A DNA stretch of 56,624 nt from Chloroflexota bacterium (GTDB lineage: Bacteria > Chloroflexota > Anaerolineae > Anaerolineales > E44-bin32): contig JADFRQ010000016.1 in assembly GCA_022561215.1 (NCBI GenBank), forward strand, positions 1 through 56,624, written 5' to 3'. The stretch's first letter is position 1; every line of letters begins with the position of its first letter. The translations under genes were made by a program, and so were the position numbers. Shown here piece by piece: positions 27,818 to 36,710 of this stretch. Below the pieces are notes generated by a model. That model had not been told where the DNA came from. It saw only the letters and a list, made by a program, of their open reading frames with translations, and made no database searches.

Positions 27818-27869
27818 TGCAGCCTCCGAGGATGACGCTCCATCCGAAATGTAAATTCAATTTGTCCAT

Positions 27870-28520
27870 TCAGGCATTTTCACGCCGAGTAAATGTACGC
27901 ATCACCATGATCAATCCCAGCACGATCAGGGCTCCCGCCCAGACCGCCTGAAATGCTTCCAGCGCAATGGAAAAGAAAACAAGACTGAGCAGCAAGAGCA
28001 CGATTCCGGGAATGGTGGCCCACTTCATCCTTCCCTGGGGGGTGCGCACTCCACCAAGAAATCCGAAGGTCAAGGCGCCGCCAAGAAAAAATACGCCAAC
28101 GGCTGCTCCTCCACCACGCAGGTACGGCCCGAACGCCACCATCGCGGCGATCGAAGCCAGGAAACCTCCCGGTATGATCGCCCACCAATTGCTGCGGTGG
28201 AACAAGTAAATCAAGAGGAAGCTCACGGCCATGCTGAATAGAATAAGCGGCGCGCCAAACGCCCGCAAATTGGAGGGGCCATACTCGCTTAAGATGATTA
28301 GGCCCGCGAAGCCAAGGAACAACAAGCCTGGGATGAGGGCCCACCATTGCGTGCGGTTGAGAAAATAAAAATACAGGAATATAGCCCCTCCACCAGCAAA
28401 CAAGAGGCTCCAGATCAGGCTAACGGCGCCGCTGATGATCCCCGTGGTTTGCAGCAATAATATCGTTCCCAATGCGATCAAACCGATTCCTTTAAGCGCG
28501 CGGAAGTCAAATTTCTTCAT
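27870..28520 (-). CDS. LiaI-like multi-pass membrane protein
   Basis: 216 residues, almost entirely hydrophobic, with about six to eight segments in helical pairs separated by short W-W-A-(L/I)-I-P-G turns. These turns recur three times (WWALIPGLLF, WWAIIPGGFL, WATIPGIVLL) and indicate an internally repeated fold. It overlaps the upstream gene by 14 bases. Function unknown; a membrane-stress role is inference from its neighbours. Confidence 0.7.
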   Translation of the reverse strand: MKKFDFRALKGIGLIALGTILLLQTTGIISGAVSLIWSLLFAGGGAIFLYFYFLNRTQWWALIPGLLFLGFAGLIILSEYGPSNLRAFGAPLILFSMAVSFLLIYLFHRSNWWAIIPGGFLASIAAMVAFGPYLRGGGAAVGVFFLGGALTFGFLGGVRTPQGRMKWATIPGIVLLLLSLVFFSIALEAFQAVWAGALIVLGLIMVMRTFTRRENA

Positions 28521-29103
28521 CGGACACCTCTGGTTGAATTTCTGGCATAGCGCCCTCCGGCGTCGCTGATACAGGAACTACTCGGCGGATTTCTCTGCGA
28601 GGGATCATGCGCAGGAGCAAGATCAAACCATAGAGAATGAGCAATACTGGCCAGTATTTTTGCAGCCCGATGGATAACGCGCCGAAAAAGGAAGCGAAAA
28701 TTACGAAGAGTATTGCACTGCTGATGATGAGCTTGAAGCCTTCTTTTATGCCGCGACGGTTCGACCGGCTGAGCAAGCCCAATAAAATTGTTCCAACACC
28801 TACAAATCCAGGGATCAAGGTCCACACGTACGACCAACTACCAAAATTGCTGGTGGCATTCTGCCAATACAATATGCCGCCAATTCCTGCAACAATCGCT
28901 GCAGGGACGACAAATCCAGGAGCTCCCGAAATCAGACCCAGCAGCAATAATAAAATGCCGCTACCGACCACAAACAATGGCCATTCAAAACGCACACCAA
29001 ACCATTTATCAAGATCGGGAAAGAGCTCAAGTGCCATGAAATAGACGCCAATGAGAATAAACAAGAATCCACCGAATAATTGCGATCGTTGTCGTTGATC
29101 CAT
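28507..29103 (-). CDS. LiaI-like multi-pass membrane protein
   Basis: 198 residues with about six hydrophobic segments. The N-terminus (QLFGGFLFILIGVYFMALEL) resembles the start of the two downstream genes, suggesting duplication. The C-terminal tail is acidic and cytosolic (EIQPEVSDEEI). AAGGAGG lies close before the ATG, so this is probably the first gene of the four-gene operon. The region 29104-29620 upstream holds no convincing gene and should contain the promoter. Confidence 0.7.
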   Translation of the reverse strand: MDQRQRSQLFGGFLFILIGVYFMALELFPDLDKWFGVRFEWPLFVVGSGILLLLLGLISGAPGFVVPAAIVAGIGGILYWQNATSNFGSWSYVWTLIPGFVGVGTILLGLLSRSNRRGIKEGFKLIISSAILFVIFASFFGALSIGLQKYWPVLLILYGLILLLRMIPRREIRRVVPVSATPEGAMPEIQPEVSDEEI

Positions 29104-29620
29104 CGCCGCCTCCTTAATCGCTGCGCGCTAGAGAATCGGGTCAAACCTTCGAATCAGCTTGGAAAATTTCCCTGAGAACACAGCCACAGGATGTTCACCT
29201 TTCGCAAGGAGCATTACCTTCGTGCCTCCACTTTACGAGAATGGGGAACGGAAAGTTGCGAGCCACTGAGGCCTTTCTTGATTCTATCGCGCCACTCCTG
29301 GTAGATGAGAGATCATCTTTACTATAGCCCGAATAGGCTGCCAGGTGAAGCGCTCGCACGCCTTTTGGCCTTAAGAGATCCGACCCAACATTCGCCGCCT
29401 TTAATTGCGCCAAATCAAGCATGAGATCACCCCATTGAGGCGATCATTTGAAAGGGGAGTGTAAGTGGGAAATGCTCCCAGGAATGTTATCGTGATCAAG
29501 AATTCTATTCGCCCTCAATAGTGGAGCATGATCAGGGCGGATTTGGTATTCCTCGTTTGGCTATGGGGGAAATTCAAAACGTTACGCAATCATTCAATGC
29601 AGGAACAGAGGGTGTCGGGA

Positions 29621-30280
29621 ATGATTATAGGCAAACTATTCGCCAGACGTGTTGGTCTTCTGAGCGTACTATTGATGGCTATTTTTTGGTTTCCTTCCAA
29701 TGCCAATGCACAATCGCGCGTTGATGGCTGCCAGTGCACAGATTTTGTTTACGGCGTCCGTTTGGATATTCCGACAGGCATGGGCGACGCCCGAAACTGG
29801 CTTTCTTCGGCCCGGTTGCATCGCTTTCCATACGACCGCATTCCTCAAGTTGGTGACGTGGTTGTGATCCTAAACGGTGCCTTTGGTTTTAACGCCACCT
29901 ACGGACATGTGGCTATTGTTATCGATGTAAGCGAAAATCGCGACCGTTTCAGCCTCGCGGGATGGAATGGGGTCATTAACAACTGCGAGGTCGAAATAGT
30001 GAGGGATCTGCCAGTGACCTACAATACTTACTTCATTCATCCCAAGCAAACCTACGTTCCCTATCCGATTGCTCTCGAGGAATGGCCCACTGTTACACGT
30101 GAACAGCTCGAAAATAGAGAAAAAACCAATTTGACCTGTTACCTGGGCGGGCATATTGCTCTGCCGACAGTGGTTTGTTTAAAATTGGGTTGGTCACCCC
30201 AATACCTGGAAATCGACATCGAGTCGGTCGGGAATAATCTCAACGAGGGGCAAAATCAAGGGTTTGATAAATTGCTTTGA
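29621..30280 (+). CDS. Secreted CHAP-type cysteine amidase/peptidase
   Basis: 219 residues from ATG 29621, with AGAGGG eight bases upstream. A signal peptide ends near NANAQS. The catalytic Cys is in CQCTDFVYG and the His in ATYGHVAIVIDV, in the order and spacing of CHAP peptidoglycan amidases. The region between (VGDVVVILNGAFG) is also typical. About 80 C-terminal residues are unassigned. A cell-wall hydrolase is likely. Earlier in-frame starts lack an SD and would spoil the signal peptide. Confidence 0.75.
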   Translation: MIIGKLFARRVGLLSVLLMAIFWFPSNANAQSRVDGCQCTDFVYGVRLDIPTGMGDARNWLSSARLHRFPYDRIPQVGDVVVILNGAFGFNATYGHVAIVIDVSENRDRFSLAGWNGVINNCEVEIVRDLPVTYNTYFIHPKQTYVPYPIALEEWPTVTREQLENREKTNLTCYLGGHIALPTVVCLKLGWSPQYLEIDIESVGNNLNEGQNQGFDKLL

Positions 30281-30319
30281 TGGCGATACTTCTCTCGCAT
30301 GCCAAAGTGGGTGTCCCGT

Positions 30320-30877
30320 TCAATCATCCATGAAAAGAGGCAGATGACCGAGAGCGATAATCTCCTTCCACTTCTCGGCGTCTCCTTCTGTATATACGGC
30401 AGCTTCCGCGACTACCTCGGAACCTGCCATTTCCATAACCTTGCGCATGCCCGCTAAGGTGGATCCCGTGCTGATCACATCATCGATCAATACGATGCGC
30501 TTGCCATCGGCGAGCTCATGATCCTTCTCATCAAGAAAAAGCTTTTGCGGCTTGCCGGTCGTTATCGAAAGGGTTTCCGCTTCGATCGCATGGCCCATAT
30601 AGATTTTGTAAGCTTTTCGCAAGACAATGTACGGTTTGCGCATGCGCGAGGAAAGCGCGTGGATCAAGGGGATGCTCTTTGCTTCCGCAGTAACCAGCAG
30701 ATCGAAGGCGATATCCTGCAGCTTAATCTGCATGCCCTGTGCGCAGGCCTCGACCAGTTCCGTATCCCCGAGGATGTTAAACACCGCAATGCGCACGCCT
30801 GGTGCCACTTCAACCAGGGGCAGCTCACGTTGGATCCCTCCAATTTTTACGCGGTAGGTTTCCCCATCAGAATTCAT
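30320..30877 (-). CDS. Purine-type phosphoribosyltransferase
   Basis: 185 residues from ATG 30877, which has GGAGG before it. The PRPP-binding motif VLIDDVISTGSTLAGM is complete. LLVTAEAKSIPLIHALS and PYIVLRKAYK resemble the adenine/xanthine PRTase group. Role: salvage of a purine base to its nucleotide, or a PurR-like regulator; no DNA-binding domain is present, which favours the enzyme. The base specificity cannot be read. It is convergent with the CHAP gene. The gap 30878-31230 (about 350 bp) holds no gene I can support. Confidence 0.82.
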   Translation of the reverse strand: MNSDGETYRVKIGGIQRELPLVEVAPGVRIAVFNILGDTELVEACAQGMQIKLQDIAFDLLVTAEAKSIPLIHALSSRMRKPYIVLRKAYKIYMGHAIEAETLSITTGKPQKLFLDEKDHELADGKRIVLIDDVISTGSTLAGMRKVMEMAGSEVVAEAAVYTEGDAEKWKEIIALGHLPLFMDD

Positions 30878-31230
30878 CACGCCTCCCCAGGAGCGTCGCC
30901 AATTTGGGCTCACCATTCAATGAATATTCCATATTTGGTGAATTTTTTCGAAGTGGACGAAAATAAATCTCGATTCTGCAGTCTCCGCGCTGCTCCGCTT
31001 AATCGAGGCACTCGGCGATTTGTGGCAGCCGCGAATCGTAGGCAAATGTGCCGTCGAATGAGGATCTATCGAGTAGTGTGTAGCAATTATGAATGTGCGA
31101 GCCTCAACTCTATGCCATCATTTTTTGAAGACTTAAAATTCAGGATGGCGTACCGCAAATGCCAAAGGTTATTATAGTGTATTCGTGTTCGAAAGCAGCG
31201 AAGCGGAATAATGCTTGATTTCAAGTCGTA

Positions 31231-32154
31231 TTATTCGCGGATAGGATGCTTAAAATCGTAAATCCCATCCCGCAGTGACCATGTTCTCCCACAACCCTGA
31301 CAATGCAAACCTTCATCCAGATCTTCAAAATTTTCGGAGGTGCACACCGGGCAACGCCAAAAGGCCTCCTCCTGATACGAGGGTCCACTTAATACTTCGG
31401 CCTGCAGGAACACACTTGGTGTTAGTTGAACCATCCCGCCGCTCCACTGGATGACTGAATCCAGTGCGACGAGCAAGGCAAGCGGTACCAGGCGTTTGAG
31501 CAAGTTCAGACGGAAGTGGGAAACGGTGAGCTGCCGGCTCACCTCAAAGTCCGATTCCTGCAGCCAATTGCGGAGCGCGCGAGGGTGAAAATTAAAATTG
31601 AGGGGCGCAAATTCAACGCTGTCGATTGCAAAGGGATTCCATTGCTGTTTACTCAACAACCAGCGTGCGATCGCTTTCAGGTTTCTCTTGTTGGCATATT
31701 CAAGAACAAATATTCCCCCGCGACCTAAAATGCCGCGTACCTCCTGCAATGCCGCGCGCGGATCAACCATGTGGTGTAGGGTACGGATCATGGTTGCTGC
31801 ATCGAAACTAGCGTGCGCGAACGGGAGATGATAGGCATCGGCGACGACGTAGATGTAGCGCTCACTTTTTCCGAGATGCAGCTGTGCTTGCTCGAGTTGC
31901 GAACGCGCGTAATCCAATAGGACGATCTTTTCGAAGCCGCCATAACGCCTGGTGTTGCGTCCCGCACCGGCGCCAATCTCCAGAAGTTTGCGGCCTTTTG
32001 CAGGAAGCAGCCTGCGCAACGCAATTGCCTCTACAAGATCTTCATATCGGCGAGCACCCGAACCCCAGAAGCGTTCTTGATAATTGGATCCTTCATAATC
32101 GCAGATATCTGGATGGTCTGAATTCATACCAAGCCACCGCACTGCAATGCCCAT
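31231..32154 (-). CDS. SAM methyltransferase with C-terminal zinc ribbon
   Basis: 307 residues. A class I methyltransferase domain has motif I LEIGAGAGRNTRRYG near residue 60 and the post-motif stretch FDAATMIRTLHHMVDP. The C-terminal 40 residues are a Trm112/UPF0434-like zinc ribbon with C-P-V-C and C-Q-G-C pairs. The fusion suggests a methyltransferase acting on a macromolecule or lipid/quinone-like substrate, not resolved here. A second ATG at 32127 has GGTGG before it and is an equally good start. Confidence 0.82.
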   Translation of the reverse strand: MGIAVRWLGMNSDHPDICDYEGSNYQERFWGSGARRYEDLVEAIALRRLLPAKGRKLLEIGAGAGRNTRRYGGFEKIVLLDYARSQLEQAQLHLGKSERYIYVVADAYHLPFAHASFDAATMIRTLHHMVDPRAALQEVRGILGRGGIFVLEYANKRNLKAIARWLLSKQQWNPFAIDSVEFAPLNFNFHPRALRNWLQESDFEVSRQLTVSHFRLNLLKRLVPLALLVALDSVIQWSGGMVQLTPSVFLQAEVLSGPSYQEEAFWRCPVCTSENFEDLDEGLHCQGCGRTWSLRDGIYDFKHPIRE

Positions 32155-32282
32155 CGAACTCCGGTCTCAAAGTGGACCTCGATGGATCGTCTCGCATTCA
32201 AATTCACTGGTCGGGCGATGGGGATCATCTTAAGCTGCGTACTGGGAGACAAAGATTTGGTTTGCACCAGGGAGTACATTCC

Positions 32283-32960
32283 CTATGGGCAATCCCCTTG
32301 CCAGAGAAGCATCTGCCAACATCCGGGAATCTCAGATTGAAGTACTTCATAGGGCCCTACCAAACGCTGCAATGCTTGAAAAGCTTCGCCAAGATCGGAA
32401 TTCGCCAGGGATATCGCTACTGGAACGGCGAGCTCGATCGGCACAGAGACATTAACAGGCACCGTGAGATCGAGTGTGATGGGCAGCTCCGCCCCCGCGG
32501 GGAATGTGATCGATGCCGGGGCATCGACAGATAAATTTGCAGAACGAATACTGAGGCTAACGTTATCGATGCGCGTCGGCTGGAAGAGCACTGCCAGCGT
32601 ATCACCCTGCAGCACCAAATCAAAAACCAGAGGGATTTGCTCGTTGATATTGATGATCGTCTCAATTTGCGCATTCTCACTCAAAGCCAAAGAGCTTGCC
32701 ACTCCCTCGAGCAACCCCTCCGCTAGCGTTTCCTTCATGACAAAGAGTGTATTCCCCAACGAGATGACGAGCCACAAGAAGATCAGATTGAGAAGCACCG
32801 AAAACACAATCAACACGCGCCCAAATGATCCACCGCGACCGTCCAGATTGATAGCCGAGGTTTTACGTTTGAATAATGTACGCAAGTTTGTCAGCGGATT
32901 TCGACTCACATTCGCCACGGCGTCATTTGAAATCTCAGGAGAAGATTCATCGGAGTTCAT
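32283..32960 (-). CDS. Single-pass membrane protein of unknown function
   Basis: 225 residues. An N-terminal cytosolic stretch of about 50 residues is followed by one membrane segment (VLIVFSVLLNLIFLWLVISL). The extracytoplasmic part is beta-rich, with the repeated pattern PITLDLTVPVNVSVPIELAVPVAISL, and carries two Cys near the end (GCWQMLLWQGDC). No family is recognised. The gene is 128 bp upstream of the methyltransferase and in the same direction. Confidence 0.65.
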   Translation of the reverse strand: MNSDESSPEISNDAVANVSRNPLTNLRTLFKRKTSAINLDGRGGSFGRVLIVFSVLLNLIFLWLVISLGNTLFVMKETLAEGLLEGVASSLALSENAQIETIININEQIPLVFDLVLQGDTLAVLFQPTRIDNVSLSIRSANLSVDAPASITFPAGAELPITLDLTVPVNVSVPIELAVPVAISLANSDLGEAFQALQRLVGPYEVLQSEIPGCWQMLLWQGDCP

Positions 32961-33146
32961 TAATCGCCCTCGCTTGTCCCTAACCTAAGGGAAACTCCAT
33001 CAACCCCAGATAAATGGGGCGATGGGTAATGAAGTACGTGAATTATTTCACAAATAAGGTGTTCCGAATTGTCGTTGAGGATCGCGAAGCTCCACTCACG
33101 CGCTGCACTATAACATATACACAATACAACAGCCAATCATAAAGCA

Positions 33147-33293
33147 GTGTGACGCGTAATGGGTAATGCGTGATTGGTGATTAGAGACTGGAGACTAGAA
33201 ACTAGAGACTGGAAACTGGAAATTGGAAATTGATTACAGGTTACTGGAGACTTTTACTGATCCCTAATTACTGGTTACGTGTTACCGCTAACT
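33147..33293. repeat. Degenerate heptanucleotide tandem repeat
   Basis: From 33147 the sequence keeps a 7-base period for about 21 units of form TRGRRAC/GGTTAC. The purest part is 33182-33230: TAGAGAC, TGGAGAC, TAGAAAC, TAGAGAC, TGGAAAC and two TGGAAAT. There is no coding potential. Heptamer repeats of this look are known between genes of several filamentous bacteria. Confidence 0.85.
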
Positions 33294-33309
33294 GTTTCCT
33301 TCCCAAAAA

Positions 33310-34101
33310 TCATTTCCAACGAGTGAGAATAGTTTCGCGCTCAAAGAGCTGCGTCGCAAAACCAAGCAGCCCGGCATCAATCACGACGAGCGCCAAGGCA
33401 AACCAGAGGATCAACTTCGCATCGACGAGCACCAGACCAGCGACCTGGGCGATGAACAAGCCCATGAGCGGCAGCAACAATAGCATCGATAGCTGCTCGG
33501 CCACGCGGGGATCATTCGCCCGTGAGGAAACCATCACCGCGACACTCACCGCGGCGACCGATAGCAAGGGGCCAAGTACGAATACGGCAAGCAGCCACTC
33601 GGGCGCCAGAATACGCTCTACCACGATAGGACCCGCTGAGACGATGGAAATGCCGATGACAAAAATAAAATACCCCAGCCAAGTCGCCACAATTGCGGGG
33701 ATTGCCGCAGCAAGTGCTTTGCCAATCAAGAGCTGAAATGTGGAAATCGGAGTGGCCAATACTGGTTCAAGGGTGCGGGTTGTCTTTTCGCCAACAATGC
33801 TGTACGAGGCAATCGTAATAGGGATTATGAGCGGGATGAGCATAAACAGCATCATATATTGGCTGACGATAAAGATCTGGAGACACTCCGCATCCGTCAC
33901 ACCTGCGCAAAGGCCCTCCAAATTAAATGCCGATCCCAGCTCCTCCAGATCACCCATATCGGTCTCGTTTCCTCCCACCGCAAGGCCAATAATGGGCAGT
34001 AGTGTTAAAATCAAGGGTAAAAATGCCACGGTGAACATGACGAAGCGGTTTTTAAATACCTCAGCCCAGTCTTTACGCAGAATAACCCAAATTAATCTCA
34101 T
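33310..34101 (-). CDS. ABC-2 type transporter permease
   Basis: 263 residues from ATG 34101, with AGGCGG upstream. The N-terminus MRLIWVILRKDWAEVFKNR is the cytosolic coupling helix region typical of ABC-2 permeases. About six membrane segments follow. The conserved E-K-x-x-R-T-L-E-P-V-L stretch (VGEKTTRTLEPVLATPIS) matches NatB/ABC-2 exporters. It lies 53 bp after the ATPase gene, and the pair forms an export system whose substrate is not known. Confidence 0.88.
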   Translation of the reverse strand: MRLIWVILRKDWAEVFKNRFVMFTVAFLPLILTLLPIIGLAVGGNETDMGDLEELGSAFNLEGLCAGVTDAECLQIFIVSQYMMLFMLIPLIIPITIASYSIVGEKTTRTLEPVLATPISTFQLLIGKALAAAIPAIVATWLGYFIFVIGISIVSAGPIVVERILAPEWLLAVFVLGPLLSVAAVSVAVMVSSRANDPRVAEQLSMLLLLPLMGLFIAQVAGLVLVDAKLILWFALALVVIDAGLLGFATQLFERETILTRWK

Positions 34102-34154
34102 GTCTGCCGCCTTTGATTGCGTGCCTATCCGGTGAATTGTATAATTCAATTATG

Positions 34155-35090
34155 TCAAGTAGACAAAGTTTCATTTTCGTTTGTCAGCAATTGCAAATAA
34201 ACATCCTCTAATGATTTTCGAATCTCACCCACAAATTGGATTTCCGCACCAGCCTCGACCAGCGCACGTACCAATGCCGGGTTTTGAACCTCCGGGTCGT
34301 CAAGCCGAACCAGGATGCGGTTCTCACTCGCTTCCGCCGATTCGACAAAAGAGAATGCGGTCACCCGTTCAACAAATTGCTCACCTGGCTGAGTCAGATG
34401 GAAGACCACCGCCCGCCCATAGAGCTGCAGCTTGAGCGCCGATGGCGTGTCGAGCGCAAGCAATTCCCGATTGAATACCGCGATGCGATCACATAATCGG
34501 TCAGCCTCATCCAAATTATGGGTGGTGATGAAAATGGTGCGTCCCTCCCTTTTCAATCCCTCCAAAAAATCATGCACCAGGCGCGCCGCCTCCGGATCCA
34601 ATCCACTTGTCGGCTCATCCAAAAATAGCACATCGGGTTCATGCAGCAGCGCCCGCGCGATCGCCAATTTCTGGCGCATCCCTTTTGAAAATGTCCCTAC
34701 CGCCTCGTGACGCCGATCCCACAAGCCCAGCATCTTCAAATACTGTGCGACCTTTCCGGCAACATCTTCAATCGAATACAGCTGCGCAAAAAAATCAAGG
34801 TTGCGCTCGGCGCTGAGGCGATCGTAAAGACCAGGACTCTCTGTCAGAATCCCGACGTTTCTCCGAATCTTATCGTCCTCGCTGCCCAATGTGTAACCCG
34901 CCACACGCGCACTTCCTTGTGTGGGCTTGATCAACGCGCAGAGCATGCGGATGGTAGTTGTTTTTCCAGCGCCATTCGGCCCTAGAAAACCAAAAACCTC
35001 GCCCGGCTTCACAGATATACTGAGCCGCTCCACGGCGGTAAGCTCCCCAAATTTTTTCGTCAAATCCTTCGTCTCAATCACGCTCTTCAT
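34155..35090 (-). CDS. ABC transporter ATP-binding protein
   Basis: 311 residues. Walker A GPNGAGKTT is near residue 38, the signature is FSKGMRQKLAIARAL, Walker B LFLDEPTSGLDPEA, and the switch His is in TTHNLDEADRL. A C-terminal region of about 90 residues (RAVVFHLTQPG onward, ending EIRKSLEDVYLQLL) is typical of DUF4162-type exporter ATPases. It drives the permease encoded next. A YtrA-like GntR regulator upstream fits control of such an exporter. Confidence 0.93.
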   Translation of the reverse strand: MKSVIETKDLTKKFGELTAVERLSISVKPGEVFGFLGPNGAGKTTTIRMLCALIKPTQGSARVAGYTLGSEDDKIRRNVGILTESPGLYDRLSAERNLDFFAQLYSIEDVAGKVAQYLKMLGLWDRRHEAVGTFSKGMRQKLAIARALLHEPDVLFLDEPTSGLDPEAARLVHDFLEGLKREGRTIFITTHNLDEADRLCDRIAVFNRELLALDTPSALKLQLYGRAVVFHLTQPGEQFVERVTAFSFVESAEASENRILVRLDDPEVQNPALVRALVEAGAEIQFVGEIRKSLEDVYLQLLTNENETLST

Positions 35091-35167
35091 CCATCCTTGA
35101 ATAAATTGCTGGCGCGAGCTTTATCCTCAGGGCTCGACCAGATCCGGCGTTGGTTGTAAGTCAAACA

Positions 35168-36049
35168 CTAGCTATTATGATCATAACGGCTGCGCTCGAT
35201 TTGATCGATGGAGTATCGCCTTGGCCTGGGGGGCAAGGCCGTCCTCGAATCCCTATCCTCGCTAACCACCTCTTCTGCGGTCGACGAGTCATTCTCCGAC
35301 CGCAGGCGCCACAATATCGCCAGACTAAGCAGCGCCATAAACCCAACCAAAATCTCCACGACAAAGATACTCCAGGTTTTAACTCCAAAGACGACGACAG
35401 CATCGACGAGTGTGTGCCACGCTATGGCCAAAAAAAGCCAGGACGCTTTTTTACGCACGAACGCTTGCATGATCATCACCGCAAGGGTCATTTGAATAGT
35501 AAGTGCAAAAATCCTCTCCAGCGCACCCAGCAGTGCCGTATACCACGGCAGCGACCAGTAGAGATCAAGCTGCGCACGCGCAAGCTGTAGTTGTTCGGGC
35601 GGCACAAGGTTGCCTAAATCTGCATTGCGGTAGGCCATCGCCTGAAAAAATGCGTAAAATGCTATGCCACCCAGGAGGATGGCCTCCAAACCCCCATGCC
35701 CGACACCGTAAAACACGCCGTCCTTCCAGCGTGTGTACTTACGCAAAGAGAGCCAGTAAACAATTGCGCGGGATCTTTCTTCAAATACCCCCGCAGAGAG
35801 CGCAAAAAGGATCCCTCCTGCTCCGAGATCGCGCGCGCCTGTCAGCCGCTAGCCGTTAATCTGCCCGACCAAATGCAGCAGGAGGAAGCGATTGAATGGA
35901 ATCTCCAGGATTTGAGATAGGGCAAATGCAATTGCACCGTAAAAGAATAACTTCCAACTCAGCGCATATCTGCGCACCAGGCCAATCGCCAGGAACAGAG
36001 GCAGACCCAGCATGATGAGCGCATTTAGCAGACGCACAATGGCATCCAA
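35168..36049 (-). pseudogene. YhfC-family membrane metalloprotease with in-frame TAG
   Basis: Two open stretches, 36049-35852 and 35848-35168, are in the same frame and separated only by one TAG at 35849-35851. Read through, they give about 293 residues of a YhfC (DUF2324) intramembrane protease. The expected active-site motifs are intact after the stop: AGVFEERSR, GVGHGGLEA and WHTLVDA. Eight or so membrane segments are seen. TAG ends normal genes elsewhere in the window, so recoding is unlikely. It is a fresh nonsense mutation, a base error or a rare readthrough. The ABC exporter follows it. Confidence 0.8.
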
Positions 36050-36134
36050 TTTTTCATACTCCTCGAGCTCCAGCCCAGTTTATTGTTCGGTAGTTACACC
36101 TTACGTTTGGTTATTTTCTAGTCCGCCGAGGCTT

Positions 36135-36150
36135 TGTTTCACGTGAAACC
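36135..36150. promoter_or_regulatory. parS: parS-like centromere site (15/16)
   Basis: TGTTTCACGTGAAACC differs from the universal parS palindrome at the last base only. ParB binds such sites near the replication origin to organise and segregate the chromosome. It lies in the gap upstream of the yhfC-type gene. Confidence 0.9.
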
Positions 36151-36399
36151 TTGCAACGCTCCCAGATTCTGCTCGCAGTTGCATGCGACGATAAACGAGG
36201 AACACTGAAATAAGCTGATCTTCGGATAATAATGTGGGTCCTGCCGCCCCCCCTAATCCCCATCAGCCATTTCTTCCCGCAGCGCCCCGTGGATGTCCTG
36301 ATATTTTCCCGTGAGGCCAATCGCTTCAAGCATGCTCAACATTCGGTATCAAAACCTTGGGATCCGATCCCGGAATGCATCCCCTCGCTCACTACGCGA

Positions 36400-36415
36400 T
36401 GTTTCACGTGAAACA
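36400..36415. promoter_or_regulatory. parS: Perfect parS centromere site
   Basis: TGTTTCACGTGAAACA matches the consensus parS at all 16 bases and is a perfect palindrome. It lies 265 bp from the other site in the same intergenic region. No parA or parB gene is in the window. Confidence 0.95.
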
Positions 36416-36521
36416 TTGACGAAAGAATTCAATCCAGCTGCAACCTTCGGGCATATACATTGCCCATGGATTTCGCATGCGGAGGAGCCTTCAGCCGCTG
36501 CGCGCATGGATTATGCCAAGC

Positions 36522-36686
36522 TTAAGCATCGAGCAAATTCTTCAACTTAACCTGCCCTTCGACAGGTACTTGGTCCGCGGTGAGCACCACGCTTGGCCAT
36601 ATGAATTGCGACTGCTCGCAGTGTTTGGCCGCAGCACGTTCATCGATTAATTTCCAGAGTTCAGTAGTCATCCTGCACTTCGCCAC
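36522..36686 (-). CDS. Candidate small protein, 54 aa
   Basis: GTG at 36686 with GAGGG seven bases upstream opens a 54-codon frame containing MTTELWKLIDERAAAKHC. It starts 24 bp after the stop of the GntR gene in the same direction, which fits a bicistronic unit. The amino-acid mix looks natural, acidic and with two Cys. No family is recognised. Confidence 0.45.
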   Translation of the reverse strand: MAKCRMTTELWKLIDERAAAKHCEQSQFIWPSVVLTADQVPVEGQVKLKNLLDA

Positions 36687-36710
36687 AACACATCCCTCAC
36701 CCGAAAAAAC

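Noticed and set aside
29195-29422. 75-codon minus-strand ORF upstream of the LiaI-like operon
   Set aside because: No recognised family and unconvincing composition; the SD is weak. The 29104-29620 region is left as gene-free.
35849-35851. TAG read as an amino acid (stop codon recoding)
   Set aside because: TAG ends ordinary genes elsewhere in the window (for example the DUF4139 and rhomboid genes), and there is no sign of pyrrolysine genes.
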